Assembly: GCA_944385435.1 (NCBI GenBank)
Contig: CALWXG010000022.1
Span: forward strand, 1-37,380
Length of the DNA stretch: 37,380 nt
Direction of reading: 5' to 3'
DNA from: an uncultured Oscillospiraceae bacterium
Lineage (GTDB): Bacteria > Bacillota > Clostridia > Oscillospirales > Oscillospiraceae
In this document: one piece after another, positions 7,058 to 13,894 of the stretch
How the letters are laid out: each line of letters starts with the position of its first letter
Position numbering within the stretch: the stretch's first letter is position 1
Notes under the pieces: generated by a model
Database searches by the model: none
The model's input: only the letters and a program-made list of their open reading frames with translations
Told to the model about the DNA's origin: nothing
Translations under genes and position numbers: made by a program

Positions 7058-8113
7058 TCAGAATAGCCACATAAACAGCTTTGCCATCAAGAATCCGATG
7101 ATCCCGCAGCCCGGGAAGGTGAGCACCCAGGTCATCACCATCTCCCGCACCACACCCCAGTTGACGCTGGACAGCCGCCGGGCGGCGCCCACGCCCATGA
7201 TGGCGGTGGTCTTGGTGTGGGTGGTGGACACGGGAATGCCCCACACGGAGGAGAGCAGCAGGCAGCCTGCGCCGGCCAGGTCGGCGGCAAATCCCTGGTA
7301 CTTCTCCAGCTTCACCATGTCCATGCCTACCGCCTTGATGATCCGGTAGCCGCCGATGGAAGTGCCCAGCGCCATCACCGCGCTGCACAGGATCATCAGC
7401 CAGATGGGAATCTGGAAACTCTCCACCGTGCCCTGGCCGTTGGCCAGAAAGATACCCAGCATGAACACACCCATGAACTTCTGGCCGTCCTGGGCGCCGT
7501 GCATGAAGGCCATGGCCGCGCCGCCGGCGGCCTGGGCTCCCCGGAAAAAGCCCAGGGTCTTGCCCCGGTCCATATTCCGGCACACCAGCTCCACGGCCTT
7601 CACCGCGATCCAGCCAAAGGCAAAACCCAGCACCGTGGACAGCACCAGGCCGTAAATGACCTTGACCCATTCCCCGCCGTTGATGCCGGACAGGCCGCCG
7701 TGCAGGGCGATGGCCGCGCCGGACAGGCCGGCGATGAGGGCATGGCTCTCGCTGGTGGGAATACCGAACCACCAGGCCGCCACCGCCCAGGTTACAATGG
7801 CGAACAGAGCCGCGCACAGGGCCACCAGGGCCTCACTGCTGTTCCCCCCAAAGTCCACCATACTGTAAATGGTGGTGGCCACGCTGGCGTTGATGACCGT
7901 CATCACCAGCACACCCAGGAAGTTGAATACCGCAGCCATGAGGATCGCCGCCCGGGGCGACATGGATTGGGTTGAGACACAGGTTGCAATGGCGTTGGGG
8001 GCATCCGTCCAGCCGTTGACCAGAATGACACCCAGCGTCAGGATCACCGTGATCGCCAACACCGGGTTACTGAACAGCTGGGGCAGAAATTCCGCCAGGG
8101 TTATGGTGGTCAT
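7058..8113 (-). CDS. pit: Inorganic phosphate transporter, Pit family
   Basis: This is a 351-residue integral membrane phosphate permease (PiT/PF01384), normally a cation-coupled transporter of metal-phosphate or phosphate. Both signature halves are present: GWTDAPNAIATCVST near residue 35 and the inverted-repeat partner PVSTTHTKTTAIMGVGAARR near residue 295. PTSESHALIAGLSGAAIA lies in the middle. About ten hydrophobic segments can be seen. The ATG at 8113 has GAGGGAG upstream. It is the first gene of a pit-DUF47 operon. Upstream lie TTTACA repeats at 11-bp period and an extended TATAAT with a weak -35, which suggests activator-dependent, phosphate-starvation expression. Confidence 0.95.
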   Translation of the reverse strand: MTTITLAEFLPQLFSNPVLAITVILTLGVILVNGWTDAPNAIATCVSTQSMSPRAAILMAAVFNFLGVLVMTVINASVATTIYSMVDFGGNSSEALVALCAALFAIVTWAVAAWWFGIPTSESHALIAGLSGAAIALHGGLSGINGGEWVKVIYGLVLSTVLGFAFGWIAVKAVELVCRNMDRGKTLGFFRGAQAAGGAAMAFMHGAQDGQKFMGVFMLGIFLANGQGTVESFQIPIWLMILCSAVMALGTSIGGYRIIKAVGMDMVKLEKYQGFAADLAGAGCLLLSSVWGIPVSTTHTKTTAIMGVGAARRLSSVNWGVVREMVMTWVLTFPGCGIIGFLMAKLFMWLF

Positions 8114-8127
8114 GAATTCTCCCTCTC

Positions 8128-8229
8128 TTTACATTTTCTATATTTTATCTTTACTGCTACTTTACATTTATTATAAAACATCCCCGCTCGCATTTCTATA
8201 GCTTTCTCTTATTTTACACAACCTTTACA
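8128..8229. promoter_or_regulatory. Pho-box-like TTTACA repeats and pit promoter
   Basis: TTTACA-type hexamers occur at 8128, 8150 (TTTACT), 8161, 8213 and 8224. The pairs 8150/8161 and 8213/8224 are exactly 11 bp apart, and 8139 holds a degenerate TATATT in phase with 8128 and 8150. Direct hexamer repeats on one helical turn are how PhoP/PhoB sites are built (TTAACA-like in Bacillus). The minus strand has TATAAT at 8170-8175 with only a poor -35 (TAGAAA at 8193-8198), as expected for an activated promoter. PhoP control of pit is an inference. Confidence 0.55.
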
Positions 8230-8288
8230 TTTCTGTCTATCCCCCTGATAAAATTCTTTCTCCCGCTTCCCCTTGCTTCGATTGGGGA

Positions 8289-8318
8289 TTGACAAACACT
8301 GCCTCCATCCTGTATCAT
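8289..8318 (+). promoter_or_regulatory. Promoter of the FmdE/ABC operon
   Basis: TTGACA (8289-8294) and TATCAT (8313-8318) are separated by 18 bp. The start would be near 8325, giving a leader of about 160 nt before the first gene. Confidence 0.65.
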
Positions 8319-8324
8319 ACACGG

Positions 8325-8459
8325 TATCACAGTCGCAGGAAGCGGCATTCCGGAAATTGAAATTTCCGGGGACACAAGTCCTTGTTCTGATTTTATTGCA
8401 ACTGTAGCGCAGAAGGCTACCAACCGGTCAGCAGACCGATTGGCAGCCTTTTCTTTTTT
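8325..8459 (+). promoter_or_regulatory. Riboswitch-like leader with terminator/antiterminator, ligand unknown
   Basis: A compact three-way-junction fold is visible. P1 pairs 8329-8336 (ACAGTcGC) with 8398-8405 (GCaACTGT). P2 is CCGGAAAT/ATTTCCGG (8350-8357 with 8362-8369, loop TGAA). P3 is GGAC/GTCC (8370-8373 with 8378-8381). Downstream, GTAGC (8404-8408) can pair with GCTAC (8416-8420). That pairing would block the terminator stem at 8413-8450, and GTAGC overlaps the 3' strand of P1. Closing P1 would therefore free the terminator, the logic of an OFF riboswitch. I do not recognise a known class. The GCAACTGT segment recalls the cobalamin J6/3 sequence, but other B12 landmarks are absent. 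Confidence 0.5.
8413..8459 (+). terminator. Intrinsic terminator in the FmdE operon leader
   Basis: AAGGCTACCAACCGGTC (8413-8429) pairs with GACCGATTGGCAGCCTT (8434-8450), with two mismatches and loop AGCA, followed by ttttcttttttc. It ends only 24 bp before the first start codon of the operon, so it must act as a regulatory attenuator. Confidence 0.85.
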
Positions 8460-8483
8460 CGATTCCATTTTGAGGTGATAGCT

Positions 8484-9059
8484 ATGAAGGAAACTCTGTG
8501 GGAGCGCTGTGTGGCGTTCCACGGCCACTCCTGCCCCGGGCTGGCCATCGGGTTCCGGGCCGCTCTGGAGGGGATGTCCGCCCTGGGCCTCCCCCTCCAG
8601 CCGGTTCAGGACGAGGAGCTGGTGTGTGTCAGTGAAAACGACGCCTGCGGCGTGGATGCGGTCCAGGTGCTCACCGGGTGCACCCTGGGCAAGGGGAATC
8701 TTCTGCTGCGCCCCACGGGGAAAATGGCCTTTTCCTTTTTCCTGCGGGAGAGCGGCAGGAGCGTCCGCGTCCTGCTGCGGCCGATTCCCCGGGATGCCAT
8801 GACCCGGGAAGAGCGCCGCCTGTATCTGCTCCACGGTCCGCCGCAGGAACTGTTCGTATTCGGCAAACCCGCCTTTCCCCTTCCGGAACGGGCCAGGCTG
8901 TTTGAAAGCCGGGTCTGTGAGCTGTGCGGGGAGTCCGCACCTGAACATAACATGCGGCTACAGAACGGCAAGCTGGTCTGTCTGGACTGTTTTCAGGATT
9001 ACACCCGCGGCTGGTTCACTCCCGTCCGCCCCGCCACGAAAGGAGAACTCAGATCGTGA
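8484..9059 (+). CDS. FmdE family protein with C-terminal zinc ribbon
   Basis: This 191-residue protein resembles the E subunit of formylmethanofuran dehydrogenase (FmdE, PF02663). The N-terminal signature HGHSCPGLAIGFRAALEGM is followed by SENDACGVDAVQVLTGCTLGKGNL, the Cys-containing core motif of the family. A C-terminal treble-clef or zinc ribbon is formed by CELCG...CLDC. In non-methanogens the function is unproven; association with molybdenum/tungsten or other metal and cofactor handling has been suggested. The ATG at 8484 follows GAGGTGA. Its stop overlaps the GTG start of the lipoprotein gene (GTGA), and it heads a four-gene operon with an ABC importer, which suggests a role in handling the imported metal or cofactor. 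The leader has a riboswitch-like fold. Confidence 0.85.
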   Translation: MKETLWERCVAFHGHSCPGLAIGFRAALEGMSALGLPLQPVQDEELVCVSENDACGVDAVQVLTGCTLGKGNLLLRPTGKMAFSFFLRESGRSVRVLLRPIPRDAMTREERRLYLLHGPPQELFVFGKPAFPLPERARLFESRVCELCGESAPEHNMRLQNGKLVCLDCFQDYTRGWFTPVRPATKGELRS

Positions 9060-10207
9060 AACTGCGCACTGCCCCAACCCTGACCCACACCCTGCCCGCC
9101 CTGCTCCTCTCCGCCGCTCTCCTGCTGGGGCTGTCCGCCTGCGCCAGCGGTTCCGCCCAGATCCCGGAGGACCTCGCCCCCTCCCCGGAGGCGGCCACCC
9201 GCACCGTCACCGATGTGTGGGGCCGGGAGGTGGAAGTTCCACAGCAGGTGGATTCCATCGTCTGCCTGGGCTCCGGCGCTCCCCGCCTGGCCGCCTATCT
9301 GGATGTGATGGATCTGCTGGTGGGAACAGAGGAGCACGATGCGGGCGCCCCCACCGTCCTGCGGGACTATCTGCCCGTCTGGTCTGACACGCTGCGGCAG
9401 CTTCCGGTGGTGGGCGCCGGCGGCGGCAGCGGCGAAAACAACGCCTACCCGGAACCGCTCATTGCCGCGGCGCCGGACGTTATTCTGGCCGGATATTCTG
9501 CGGATGCCGCCCAGGAGCTCTCCGCTCAGACCGGTCTGCCTGTGGTGTGCGTGCGCTACATCAGCAACGGGCTGGCAGACGAGACCTTCTACTCCGCCAT
9601 GCGGGTCTTTGCGGAAGTCGTGGGGGCGCAGGAGCGGTGTGAGGCTGTGCTGTCCTATATCGACCAGTGCAAAGCGGATCTGGACGGCCGCACCGCAGGG
9701 ATTCCCGACGGAGAAAAACCCTCCGTCTATGCCGGCGCGGTCACCTTCAGCGGCCGTCACGGCTTCACCGGAACCTACGCCCACTTCGGTCCTTTTGACG
9801 CCGTCAACGCCCGCAACGTGGCCGATGAGGTGGAGGAGGAGGGATATTTTGAGACCGATCTGGAACAGATTCTCGTCTGGGACCCGGACGTCATCTTTCT
9901 GGACCCGGGCAATCTGGATCTGGTGGCGGAAGAGTACGCCTCCAATCCGGATTACTTCCGCTCCGTCCGGGCTGTTCAGGAGGGGCGGGTGTACACCATG
10001 CCCTCCTTCAACAACTGCGGAATGAACATCTCCTACGCCCTGCTCAACGCCTACTATGCGGGAACGGTCCTCTGCCCGGAGGCGTTTTCCGACCTCGACA
10101 TCCGGGAAAAAGGGTCGGAAATCCTCACCTTTTTGCTGGGAGAGGACACCTTTGACCTCATGGCCCAGGACGGGCTCTACTACGGCACCATAACACTGGA
10201 GGAATGA
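9056..10207 (+). CDS. ABC transporter substrate-binding lipoprotein (siderophore/B12/metal-chelate type)
   Basis: This is a 383-residue extracytoplasmic binding protein. A lipoprotein signal peptide is clear (hydrophobic core LLLSAALLLGLSAC, lipobox LSAC, lipidated Cys about residue 28). The mature part begins with the TVTDVWGREVEVPQQVDSIVCLG segment typical of type III (BtuF/FepB-like) binding proteins. It continues with a helical backbone between two Rossmann-like lobes (EPLIAAAPDVILAGYS; ILVWDPDVIFLDPGN). The GTG start at 9056 overlaps the fmdE-like stop, and the permease follows 4 bp downstream. The ligand cannot be told from sequence: haem, corrinoid, siderophore, or molybdate/tungstate through MolA-like members are all possible. 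The FmdE neighbour favours a metal or cofactor. Confidence 0.88.
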   Translation: MKLRTAPTLTHTLPALLLSAALLLGLSACASGSAQIPEDLAPSPEAATRTVTDVWGREVEVPQQVDSIVCLGSGAPRLAAYLDVMDLLVGTEEHDAGAPTVLRDYLPVWSDTLRQLPVVGAGGGSGENNAYPEPLIAAAPDVILAGYSADAAQELSAQTGLPVVCVRYISNGLADETFYSAMRVFAEVVGAQERCEAVLSYIDQCKADLDGRTAGIPDGEKPSVYAGAVTFSGRHGFTGTYAHFGPFDAVNARNVADEVEEEGYFETDLEQILVWDPDVIFLDPGNLDLVAEEYASNPDYFRSVRAVQEGRVYTMPSFNNCGMNISYALLNAYYAGTVLCPEAFSDLDIREKGSEILTFLLGEDTFDLMAQDGLYYGTITLEE

Positions 10208-10211
10208 TGTT

Positions 10212-11279
10212 GTGACCAAACCGGCTGTCTGCGCAGAATACCGGAACTACATCCGGAAAAAATGGCTGGCGCTGCTGGCTTTGGCTGTCTTTCTTCTGGT
10301 CAGCTGCGTCCTCTCCGCCTGCGCCGGTTCCTCCGGCCTCTCCCCCCGGGAAATCCTCCTCGCCCTGTTTGGGCTCGGCGGGGATACCAGCCGCACCATC
10401 GTCTGGAATGTGCGCATACCCCGCATCGCCACCGGCGCGGCGGTGGGGGCTGCCCTGGCCCTGGCAGGTTGTGTGATGCAGAACGTGCTGCGCAATCCGC
10501 TGGCCTCCGCCTCCACCCTGGGGGTGTCCCAGGGCGCGTCCTTCGGCGCAGCAGTGGCCATTGTCTATCTGGGAGGGGGAGTCTCCCTGGCCGGCTCCTC
10601 TGCCGGGTCCATCACCGTCACCAACCCCTATCTGGTCACTCTGTGCGCCTTTCTGGGCGGCATCGCCACCACGGCGATCATCCTGCTTCTCTCCCGGATG
10701 GCCGGGGCCTCCCCCTCCACGCTGATCCTGGCAGGCGTGGCCATCAGCTCCCTGTTCACCGGCGCCACCACCCTCATCCAGTATTTCTGCGATGATGTCA
10801 CGGTATCCACCATCGTCTACTGGACCTTCGGCAGCCTCGGCCGCACCAACGGGCGGGAAATTGCCCTCATTGCCCTGCTGTGTGCCGCCGCGTTTCTCTA
10901 TTTTTTCGCAAATCGCTGGAATTACAACGCGCTGGAGGGCGGCGCCTCCACCGCCACGAGCCTGGGAGTCTCCGTTCCGGTGCTGGTGCTGGTCAGCCTG
11001 TCGGTCTGCGCCCTCATCGCCTCCGTCAGCGTGGCCTTTGTGGGGTGCATCAACTTCATCGGCCTGCTGGCTCCCCACATCGCCCGCCGGGCTGTGGGCA
11101 GCGACCACCGGTTTCTGCTCCCGGCCGCCCCGCTGGTGGGAGCGTGCCTGATGCTGTGGGCGGACATGGTCTCCCGGACCATAGCCGCCCCCACCGTTCT
11201 GCCCATCGGCGCACTCACCTCTTTCCTGGGTGCACCGCTGTTTCTCTACCTCATTGTCAAGAGGAGGGCTGCACCATGA
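10212..11279 (+). CDS. FecCD family ABC transporter permease
   Basis: This 355-residue membrane subunit is of the BtuC/FhuB/FecCD type. It has about ten hydrophobic helices and the family motifs RIPRIATGAAVGAALALAGCVMQNVLRNPLASASTLGVSQGASFGAA and, near the C-terminus, GCINFIGLLAPHIARRAVGSDHRFLLP. The latter is the cytoplasmic coupling region that contacts the ATPase. The GTG at 10212 is used, 4 bp after the binding-protein stop. The stop codon overlaps the next ATG (ATGA), so translation is coupled along the operon. It forms the channel of the importer together with the neighbouring ATPase and lipoprotein. Confidence 0.93.
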   Translation: MTKPAVCAEYRNYIRKKWLALLALAVFLLVSCVLSACAGSSGLSPREILLALFGLGGDTSRTIVWNVRIPRIATGAAVGAALALAGCVMQNVLRNPLASASTLGVSQGASFGAAVAIVYLGGGVSLAGSSAGSITVTNPYLVTLCAFLGGIATTAIILLLSRMAGASPSTLILAGVAISSLFTGATTLIQYFCDDVTVSTIVYWTFGSLGRTNGREIALIALLCAAAFLYFFANRWNYNALEGGASTATSLGVSVPVLVLVSLSVCALIASVSVAFVGCINFIGLLAPHIARRAVGSDHRFLLPAAPLVGACLMLWADMVSRTIAAPTVLPIGALTSFLGAPLFLYLIVKRRAAP

Positions 11280-12025
11280 TTCAGGTCTCCGGTCTCTCCT
11301 TCTCCTACGGCAGCCGTCCGGTGCTTCACGACGTCAGCTTCTCCCTGTCCCCCGGCCAGCTGATGGGTGTGCTTGGCAACAACGGCGCAGGAAAATCCAC
11401 CCTGATCACCTGCCTGAACCGCATCCGGACGCCCTGCGCCGGCTCCGTCTCCATCGACGGCCAGAACGTGCTCTCCCTGTCCCGTCTGGAGGCTGCCCGG
11501 CAGATCTCCTATGTGGGCCAGTCCAGTGTCCCCAGCCAGATGACGGTGTTTGACTGCGTCCTGCTGGGCCGCAGGCCCTATCTGAAGTGGTCTGTCACCC
11601 AGGATGACCTGTCCCTTTGCCAGTCCGTCCTCCGCCAGACCGGTCTGGAACCGCTCCAGCTTCGCCCGCTGAACCAACTGTCCGGCGGAGAGCTGCAGAA
11701 GGCGATGCTGGCCCGGGCCCTGGTGCAGCAGCCGAAACTGCTGCTTCTGGACGAGCCCACCAGCAGTCTGGACCCCAGAAACCAGCATGAGGTCATGGAA
11801 CTGATCCGGCAGCTGGTCTCGCAGCGGAACATCGCCGGGCTCATCGTCATCCACGACCTCAATCTGGCCCTGCGCTACTGCAGCCACTTCCTGCTGCTGC
11901 GGGATGGCCGGGTTTACGCCTGCGGCGGGCCGGAAGTGCTGACCGGCGACGCCATCTTCCAGGTCTACGGCATACACGGGAAGGTTCTGACGGTGGACGG
12001 ACAGTCTGTCGCCCTGTTCGCCTGA
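11276..12025 (+). CDS. ABC transporter ATP-binding protein (FecE/BtuD type)
   Basis: This 249-residue cytoplasmic ATPase energises the FecCD-type importer. Walker A is GNNGAGKST (about residues 36-44). The Q-loop is near YVGQSS, and the signature is LSGGELQKAMLARAL. Walker B is LLLLDEPTSSLD and the switch histidine is in VIHDLNLALRYC. Length is normal for the family. The ATG at 11276 overlaps the permease stop. It ends the operon, and a strong stem with a T-rich tail follows at 12083-12130. All four operon genes are intact and tightly overlapped, so the transporter should be functional. Confidence 0.94.
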   Translation: MIQVSGLSFSYGSRPVLHDVSFSLSPGQLMGVLGNNGAGKSTLITCLNRIRTPCAGSVSIDGQNVLSLSRLEAARQISYVGQSSVPSQMTVFDCVLLGRRPYLKWSVTQDDLSLCQSVLRQTGLEPLQLRPLNQLSGGELQKAMLARALVQQPKLLLLDEPTSSLDPRNQHEVMELIRQLVSQRNIAGLIVIHDLNLALRYCSHFLLLRDGRVYACGGPEVLTGDAIFQVYGIHGKVLTVDGQSVALFA

Positions 12026-12082
12026 CGGCGCCTGGGCGCTCCCTGTTCCCACAGACCCGCCGCAGTGCCCCTGAAACATCAG

Positions 12083-12130
12083 CAAGCGCTCCGGAATGGA
12101 AACCGCATTCCGGAGCGCTTGTCTTCTTTC
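12083..12130. terminator. Terminator between ABC operon and DUF368 gene
   Basis: A 16-bp perfect stem (CAAGCGCTCCGGAATG at 12083-12098 with its complement at 12106-12121) is followed by tcttctttc. It sits between convergent genes. Confidence 0.8.
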
Positions 12131-12132
12131 GT

Positions 12133-12942
12133 TCAGGATTTTCTTGAGATGAACCAGATGACCAGGAATCCCGCCGCCAGGGTTACCAGGCAAAGCAGGA
12201 TCTCCGGCCAGCCGGGAATGCCGGGAAACAGCTCCGCCATGGAGCCCAGCATGAAGCCCAGCATGATGAGATAGGTGGGCTGGGGATGATCGGCCATCGC
12301 CCGCTCCAGCACCTTTGTGGTGGGCAGAATCCCGGCGACCAGGCCCACGCCCAGGGGAACCAAAAAGGGCATGTAAAGCGTGCTGATGGCGCGCATGGTC
12401 TCGTCGTACAGGCCCATCAGCAGCAGAAGATAGGACACGCTGATTCCCGGCAGCACCAGTGCCACCGCGGCAATGAATCCGGCCACAGCCAGCAGCAGGA
12501 AGCTGAGAATGCCGGCCTCCATCTCCGACTGGACTTTCCCCACGGGGATCAGCCCGATCAATACCACCACCGCGGCGCCGATCAGAATATACACCGGCTG
12601 CTTCCAGGAAAAGCGCTTCACTCCGGCTTCCCGGAACATCAGGGGAATCCCTCCCGCGATGGCGCCGAGGAAAAAATACCGCATGGGCATGGGATAGCGC
12701 TCGATCAGCATCAGCAGCGGCTTGGCAAACAGGAGCATGCCCAGCAGCCCGCCCGCCGCAAACAGGGCCAGAAAGATGAGGCTGGCCCGTTTATGTTTCA
12801 TAAAAGAACTCACCGAGGACACCAGCCTGTCGTACACGCCCAAAATAATGGCCATGGACCCGCCGCTGGCCCCGGGGACCAGCATGGTTCCTCCCACCAC
12901 CAGTCCCTTCAGCGCCGTGAGCAGTTTCTCTCTGTTTGTCAA
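12133..12942 (-). CDS. DUF368 family membrane protein (PopT-type undecaprenyl phosphate translocase)
   Basis: This is a polytopic membrane protein of about 269 residues. The DUF368 signature is TALKGLVVGGTMLVPGASGGSMAIILGVYDRL at the N-terminus, mirrored by AVALVLPGISVSYLLLLMGLYDETM in the second half. Such inverted repeats with PGxSG loops are typical of the family. DUF368 proteins have been shown to flip undecaprenyl phosphate back across the membrane for envelope synthesis (PopT); that function is inferred here by family. I place the start at a TTG (12942) with AAGGGG upstream. A GTG at 12966 is possible but has no ribosome binding site. Its promoter (13127-13156) is about 180 bp upstream, leaving a leader with a terminator-like stem. 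Confidence 0.85.
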   Translation of the reverse strand: MTNREKLLTALKGLVVGGTMLVPGASGGSMAIILGVYDRLVSSVSSFMKHKRASLIFLALFAAGGLLGMLLFAKPLLMLIERYPMPMRYFFLGAIAGGIPLMFREAGVKRFSWKQPVYILIGAAVVVLIGLIPVGKVQSEMEAGILSFLLLAVAGFIAAVALVLPGISVSYLLLLMGLYDETMRAISTLYMPFLVPLGVGLVAGILPTTKVLERAMADHPQPTYLIMLGFMLGSMAELFPGIPGWPEILLCLVTLAAGFLVIWFISRKS

Positions 12943-12980
12943 CTCTCTGACCCCTTTTTCCGTCACCGGCCAAAACAGAA

Positions 12981-13024
12981 GCAGGCACGCCTACAGCTCA
13001 AAACGAACTCAGGGTCATGCCTGC
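12981..13024 (-). promoter_or_regulatory. Terminator-like stem in leader of DUF368 gene
   Basis: On the minus strand GCAGGCA (13018-13024) pairs with TGCCTGC (12981-12987) and is followed by ttctgtttt. It lies between the promoter at 13127-13156 and the start codon, so it could act as an attenuator. The inner loop is long and partly structured. Confidence 0.3.
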
Positions 13025-13126
13025 ACACCGGAAGTTCCACATACAAAACACAATTTGAGTCGGTCCTCACGGCAACACGCCAGTGGCTTCTCATCCAGTT
13101 TCTTCGTTCGGATTCGTCCGCCGCTC

Positions 13127-13156
13127 AGTATACAGGATTTGGGTATCCACTGTCAA
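13127..13156 (-). promoter_or_regulatory. Promoter of DUF368 gene
   Basis: On the minus strand TTGACA (13151-13156) and TATACT (13127-13132) are separated by 18 bp, the only good promoter in the 280-bp gap. Confidence 0.65.
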
Positions 13157-13203
13157 GAGAACACCGCCATTCTTCAGCTTTTCTTAACATAATTCTCTCC
13201 CGC

Positions 13204-13233
13204 CAAAAGAAGAGAGCGGGCCTCAGCCCGCTC
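13204..13233 (-). terminator. Terminator overlapping the end of the oxidoreductase gene
   Basis: GAGCGGGC/GCCCGCTC (13214-13221 with 13226-13233) encloses a 4-base loop that contains the TGA stop of the gene. On the minus strand it is followed by tcttctttt. Confidence 0.75.
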
Positions 13234-13798
13234 CTGTGGAAGATTCTCTCGTGTTCAGCGCTGCGATGCCCGCTTCCAGCACCGCCTCCCGCCTGGCCGG
13301 GTCCAGGTCCAGCCCCTCCAGGACATAGGCCTCGCTGCGCTCAATTCCCAGCATGGCGGCCAGGGCTTTTACATAGGCAAATCCCAGGTTTTCCCCTGCA
13401 AAGCCGCCGCAGGTGGAAAAGTACAGCAGTTTTCCGGCCTTGCAGTGCCCCACGCAGCGGCCATCCTGCGTATAGCCGAACGTCAGCCCGCTCACCGAGA
13501 CGTGCTCCAGGTACACTTTCAGCAGAGAGGGGAAGGACAGGTCCCAGAAGGGAGCGGCGATGAGAATCTCATCCGCGTCCCGGAACTGGCGGGCCAGGCG
13601 GAACATCCCGTGGTCAAACGCCCTGCGGGCGCACAGCTGATCTCTCCGGGCCAGGGTCTCCCGGTTCAGCGGCTCCAGTCCCAGTTTCTCCAGCTCCACC
13701 AGTTCGGTTTCCGTCTGGGGCACTGTCTTCAGATAAGCCTGATAGTACCGGCGGGTGGCGGAGTCTTCTCCGCGGATACAGCAGTCAACAACGAGCAT
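13223..13798 (-). CDS. Flavodoxin-fold NAD(P)H-dependent oxidoreductase
   Basis: This 191-residue protein resembles the NAD(P)H dehydrogenase (quinone)/azoreductase family (PF02525). MLVVDCCIRGEDSATRRYYQAYL is the N-terminal strand and FMN-phosphate loop. ADEILIAAPFWDLSFPSLLKVYLEHV is the central strand with the family PxWNxxxP-like loop. LLYFSTCGG is the second flavin-contacting loop, where related enzymes read xxxxxxGG. The ATG at 13798 follows GAGAGGAAGG; an upstream GTG at 13867 would overlap the promoter. A TTGAAC-17-TATACT promoter lies just upstream. The gene is monocistronic. Its substrate (quinone, azo or nitro compound) is unknown. Confidence 0.85.
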   Translation of the reverse strand: MLVVDCCIRGEDSATRRYYQAYLKTVPQTETELVELEKLGLEPLNRETLARRDQLCARRAFDHGMFRLARQFRDADEILIAAPFWDLSFPSLLKVYLEHVSVSGLTFGYTQDGRCVGHCKAGKLLYFSTCGGFAGENLGFAYVKALAAMLGIERSEAYVLEGLDLDPARREAVLEAGIAALNTRESSTGAG

Positions 13799-13857
13799 AC
13801 GGGATCCTTCCTCTCTCCGGGGCGGTTGCGTCCCCGGGCGGTCTGTGCTACCAGGGA

Positions 13858-13886
13858 AGTATACCACAGTTTCCCCGCCGGTTCAA
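13858..13886 (-). promoter_or_regulatory. Promoter of flavodoxin-fold oxidoreductase gene
   Basis: On the minus strand TTGAAC (13881-13886) and TATACT (13858-13863) are separated by 17 bp, directly after the amidohydrolase stop. Confidence 0.6.
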
Positions 13887-13894
13887 CGGCTGTC

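Noticed and set aside
8398-8420. Cobalamin riboswitch (GCAACTGTAGCG resembles the J6/3 segment)
   Set aside because: The GGGAA/GGTG core and a B12 box are not present in the expected order, and the leader is too short for a full B12 riboswitch. The call was left as an unknown class.
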